This document shows, piece by piece, positions 37,605 to 39,532 of a stretch of 39,532 bases of DNA. The notes below the pieces were generated by a model. It was given only the letters and a program-made list of their open reading frames with translations, had not been told where the DNA came from and did not search any database. The translations under genes and the position numbers were made by a program. The DNA lies in assembly GCA_016207065.1 (NCBI GenBank), contig JACQQK010000061.1, positions 1 to 39,532 of the forward strand, given 5' to 3'. The stretch comes from Nitrospinota bacterium. GTDB taxonomy: Bacteria; Nitrospinota; Nitrospinia; Nitrospinales; JACRGP01. Position 1 is the stretch's first letter. Each line of letters starts with the position of its first letter.

Positions 37605-37748
37605 GCGAAAGAGTGGAATTGCTCCCCCTTGTAAAGGGGGCCGGGCTTGCCACGGCGTTGCCCTGGCGAGCCGGGGGGATTTGAAATTCCGGTTCGCGGC
37701 GATGAGGCAAATCCCCCTAACCCCCTTTGCAAGGGGGGACAAAACAAA
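37586..37748 (+). repeat. Intergenic repeat family A, copy 2, with inverted core relative to copy 1
   Basis: Same flanks as 33493-33625; 44-nt core 37674-37717 matches reverse complement of 33551-33594 at 36/44 positions. Confidence 0.85.
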
Positions 37749-37805
37749 GGCTCTGAGGAGACCGGGATTACGAAAAGGAAAAACGTTACGTCCCTTGATT
37801 GCCCG

Positions 37806-38798
37806 TTGCCGCCCTTGACCGGGGCGGGCCGGAGCATTGTCGCCTGCGGACGGCGCGTGGACATCGGCGCGCCAGTCGTCCTCTGGGACCGCGAGGCGGG
37901 ATACGTCTGCCCCAACAAGCGCGGCCGGGCCGTCTGCGCCCAGCACGACCCCGCGTTGAACGACCAGCCCACCCGGCCAGATGCCGAGTACCGCGTCCTC
38001 GACCCCGCCTCCGCCTACGCGGAGCTGAAAAAATGCGTTTACCAGCTCGTCCTGCATTACGACGCATGTTACTCCGCCCTTCATTGCCACGAGACGTTGA
38101 AGGACAGTCCGTTCAAGGGGAGCCATTTTTACCTGGACCTGGACGGCGTCGTTTACCAAACCTGCGACCTCTATTGGAAGACCAACGCCGCGCCCGCCGA
38201 CGACCGGCTTGGAAACGAACGGGCCGTGCACGTCGAGATTTCCAACTTGGGCCCCGAGGCCCTGGCGTCCGACTCGGAGTACTACCGGTTCGAGCGCGAC
38301 CAATATGGCGAGAAAGACGGCCGTTGGCAACTGCTCCTCCCCCAAAAATACCGGGAAAAAATCCTGACCCCCAACTTCCGGCCCTTTGCCGCGCGGACCC
38401 GCGGGGAACGCGGTTATTTCAGCAGGCGGATCAATGGCAAGACCGTGCGGATGTGGGACTTCACCGAGGAGCAATACCGGTCGCTGGTCCGGCTCTGCGT
38501 CGGCGTCCATGAACTGCTTCCGGGAATCGCGCTCCGCGTTCCATGCGACCCGCGCACCGGACGGGTCCCCCTGGGTAAAATCGAAAACTTCGCGACCTTC
38601 GCGGGGATCGTGGGACACGCCCATGTGCAAAACGGCACGGCGGACGGCGTCGCCCAAAAGTACGACCCCGGCTCCGCGTTTCACTGGGCCCGCTTGCGCC
38701 AGGAGTTGTTGAAAGAGGAAAGAAAACGGCGGGGCCGGAACGCGAATAAGGATGCGGAGGGACCAGAATTTTTCCCGTTCCCGCCCGCATTCCCGTAA
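37806..38798 (+). CDS. N-acetylmuramoyl-L-alanine amidase-like (Amidase_2) protein; start uncertain
   Basis: YQLVLHYDACYSALHCHETLK ... GSHFYLDLDGVVYQTCDLYWKTNAAPADDRLGNERAVHVEISNLG ... GIVGHAHVQNGTADGVAQKYDPGSAFHWARL; the ORF-track start at 37647 lies within repeat A. Confidence 0.78.
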   Translation: MPPLTGAGRSIVACGRRVDIGAPVVLWDREAGYVCPNKRGRAVCAQHDPALNDQPTRPDAEYRVLDPASAYAELKKCVYQLVLHYDACYSALHCHETLKDSPFKGSHFYLDLDGVVYQTCDLYWKTNAAPADDRLGNERAVHVEISNLGPEALASDSEYYRFERDQYGEKDGRWQLLLPQKYREKILTPNFRPFAARTRGERGYFSRRINGKTVRMWDFTEEQYRSLVRLCVGVHELLPGIALRVPCDPRTGRVPLGKIENFATFAGIVGHAHVQNGTADGVAQKYDPGSAFHWARLRQELLKEERKRRGRNANKDAEGPEFFPFPPAFP

Positions 38799-38854
38799 GA
38801 TAGAAAACAGTTGACCCCGCTCCGCGTTGGGGGTAGGTTTTATATCATCGAACG

Positions 38855-39400
38855 ATGCCGAAAACCATGCGCGATTCCAGCCTGAACCGTCGATTTTCAA
38901 TCTGCTCATTTTGGTCTCTGTCGTTGTTGCTGGCCGGACTGTTTTTCGCTCCCGGCCTGCGCGCCGAAACCCTGTACGCCAAGACCGACGGGACCAAGGT
39001 CATGGACCAGGAGTCGGCCCAGTCGCAGGTCGTCGCGGTCCTGAACCAGGGAAGCGCGGTCGAGGTGACGCAGAAAGGCGGCAAGTTTTTCAAGGTGAAA
39101 CTGTCCGGCGGCAAGGAAGGCTGGGTCTTCAAATTCAAGTTGACCGAGGAAAGTCCCTCCGGCGATTCGGGCGGCGGGGACGCGCTCGACGTCCTCGGCG
39201 GAAAACAACAGATCGCCGCGCGCGAATCGGGTTCCGGCTCCAGCATCCGCGGCCTGAGCCCGATATCGGAAAAGAACGCGCAGAGCAAGGGGATTTCGCC
39301 GGTAAATATCCAGGCGGTGAAACAGATGGAAAGTTTCAAGGCAACCCCTCAGGAACTGGATAAATTCCTCAAGGAAGGCAGGCTCGGGGAATATCAATGA
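38855..39400 (+). CDS. Bacterial SH3 domain protein with signal peptide
   Basis: SLLLAGLFFAPGLRAETLYAKTDGTKVMDQESAQSQVVAVLNQGSAVEVTQKGGKFFKVKLSGGKEGWVFKFKL. Confidence 0.88.
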   Translation: MPKTMRDSSLNRRFSICSFWSLSLLLAGLFFAPGLRAETLYAKTDGTKVMDQESAQSQVVAVLNQGSAVEVTQKGGKFFKVKLSGGKEGWVFKFKLTEESPSGDSGGGDALDVLGGKQQIAARESGSGSSIRGLSPISEKNAQSKGISPVNIQAVKQMESFKATPQELDKFLKEGRLGEYQ

Positions 39401-39413
39401 CGCCGATTTCCCA

Positions 39414-39532
39414 AGAGCGCCTGACAAAATGAACTAATTGACTTGACGATCAAATCGCTCCCCTCCATTGAGGGTGGGGGCTGGGGGTGGGTGAAATCGG
39501 CTTTTCACCCCCACCTGAACCTCCCCCTGGAA
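39414..39532. repeat. MITE-like repeat B, copy 2 (truncated by window end)
   Basis: AGAGCGCCTGACAAAATGAA ... CCCCTCCATTGAGGGTGGGGGCTGGGGGTGGG..CGGCTTTTCACCCCCACCTGAACCTCCCCC, same architecture as 9753-9910. Confidence 0.78.

Noticed and set aside
36672-38909. 745-aa minus-strand ORF spanning nadK and the amidase
   Set aside because: Overlaps two recognisable plus-strand genes and an intergenic repeat; no domain-like sequence.

Overview
This is a GC-rich bacterial chromosomal window, mostly ordinary housekeeping. It contains: a type IV pilus/type II secretion segment (GspE/PilB fragment, histidine kinase, sigma54 response regulator, GspF/PilC, pseudopilin); a sodium/solute symporter; a PQQ-type sugar dehydrogenase; a fluoride-resistance locus; an Rrf2 regulator; FAH, CheX-like and CBS proteins; a stand-alone class II synthetase-like (amino acid:carrier protein ligase-like) gene; a radical SAM protein; a UPF0182 protein; purS-purQ-purL-purF; an aldolase/SDR fusion; an isoaspartyl peptidase; an RND/MMPL transporter; a PagL-like protein; an ECF sigma/anti-sigma pair; a bifunctional nuclease; nadK; and an amidase. 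The best candidate for an unusual system is an AT-richer two-gene cassette (TcmP three-Cys-motif partner + DUF5131/Gp37-Gp68-type three-Cys protein, about 6315-8258). It is flanked by a perfect 55-bp direct repeat that duplicates the last 55 nt, stop codon included, of the neighbouring symporter gene. Other notable signals: a fluoride riboswitch with an apparent terminator/antiterminator in front of a CPA2 antiporter that carries an in-frame TGA; decayed CheA-type receiver-domain remnants on both sides of that antiporter; a MITE-like repeat with terminal inverted repeats (two copies); and a second repeat family whose core is inverted between two copies while its flanks keep the same orientation. 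All calls come from reading the sequence and the supplied ORFs; no database search was run.
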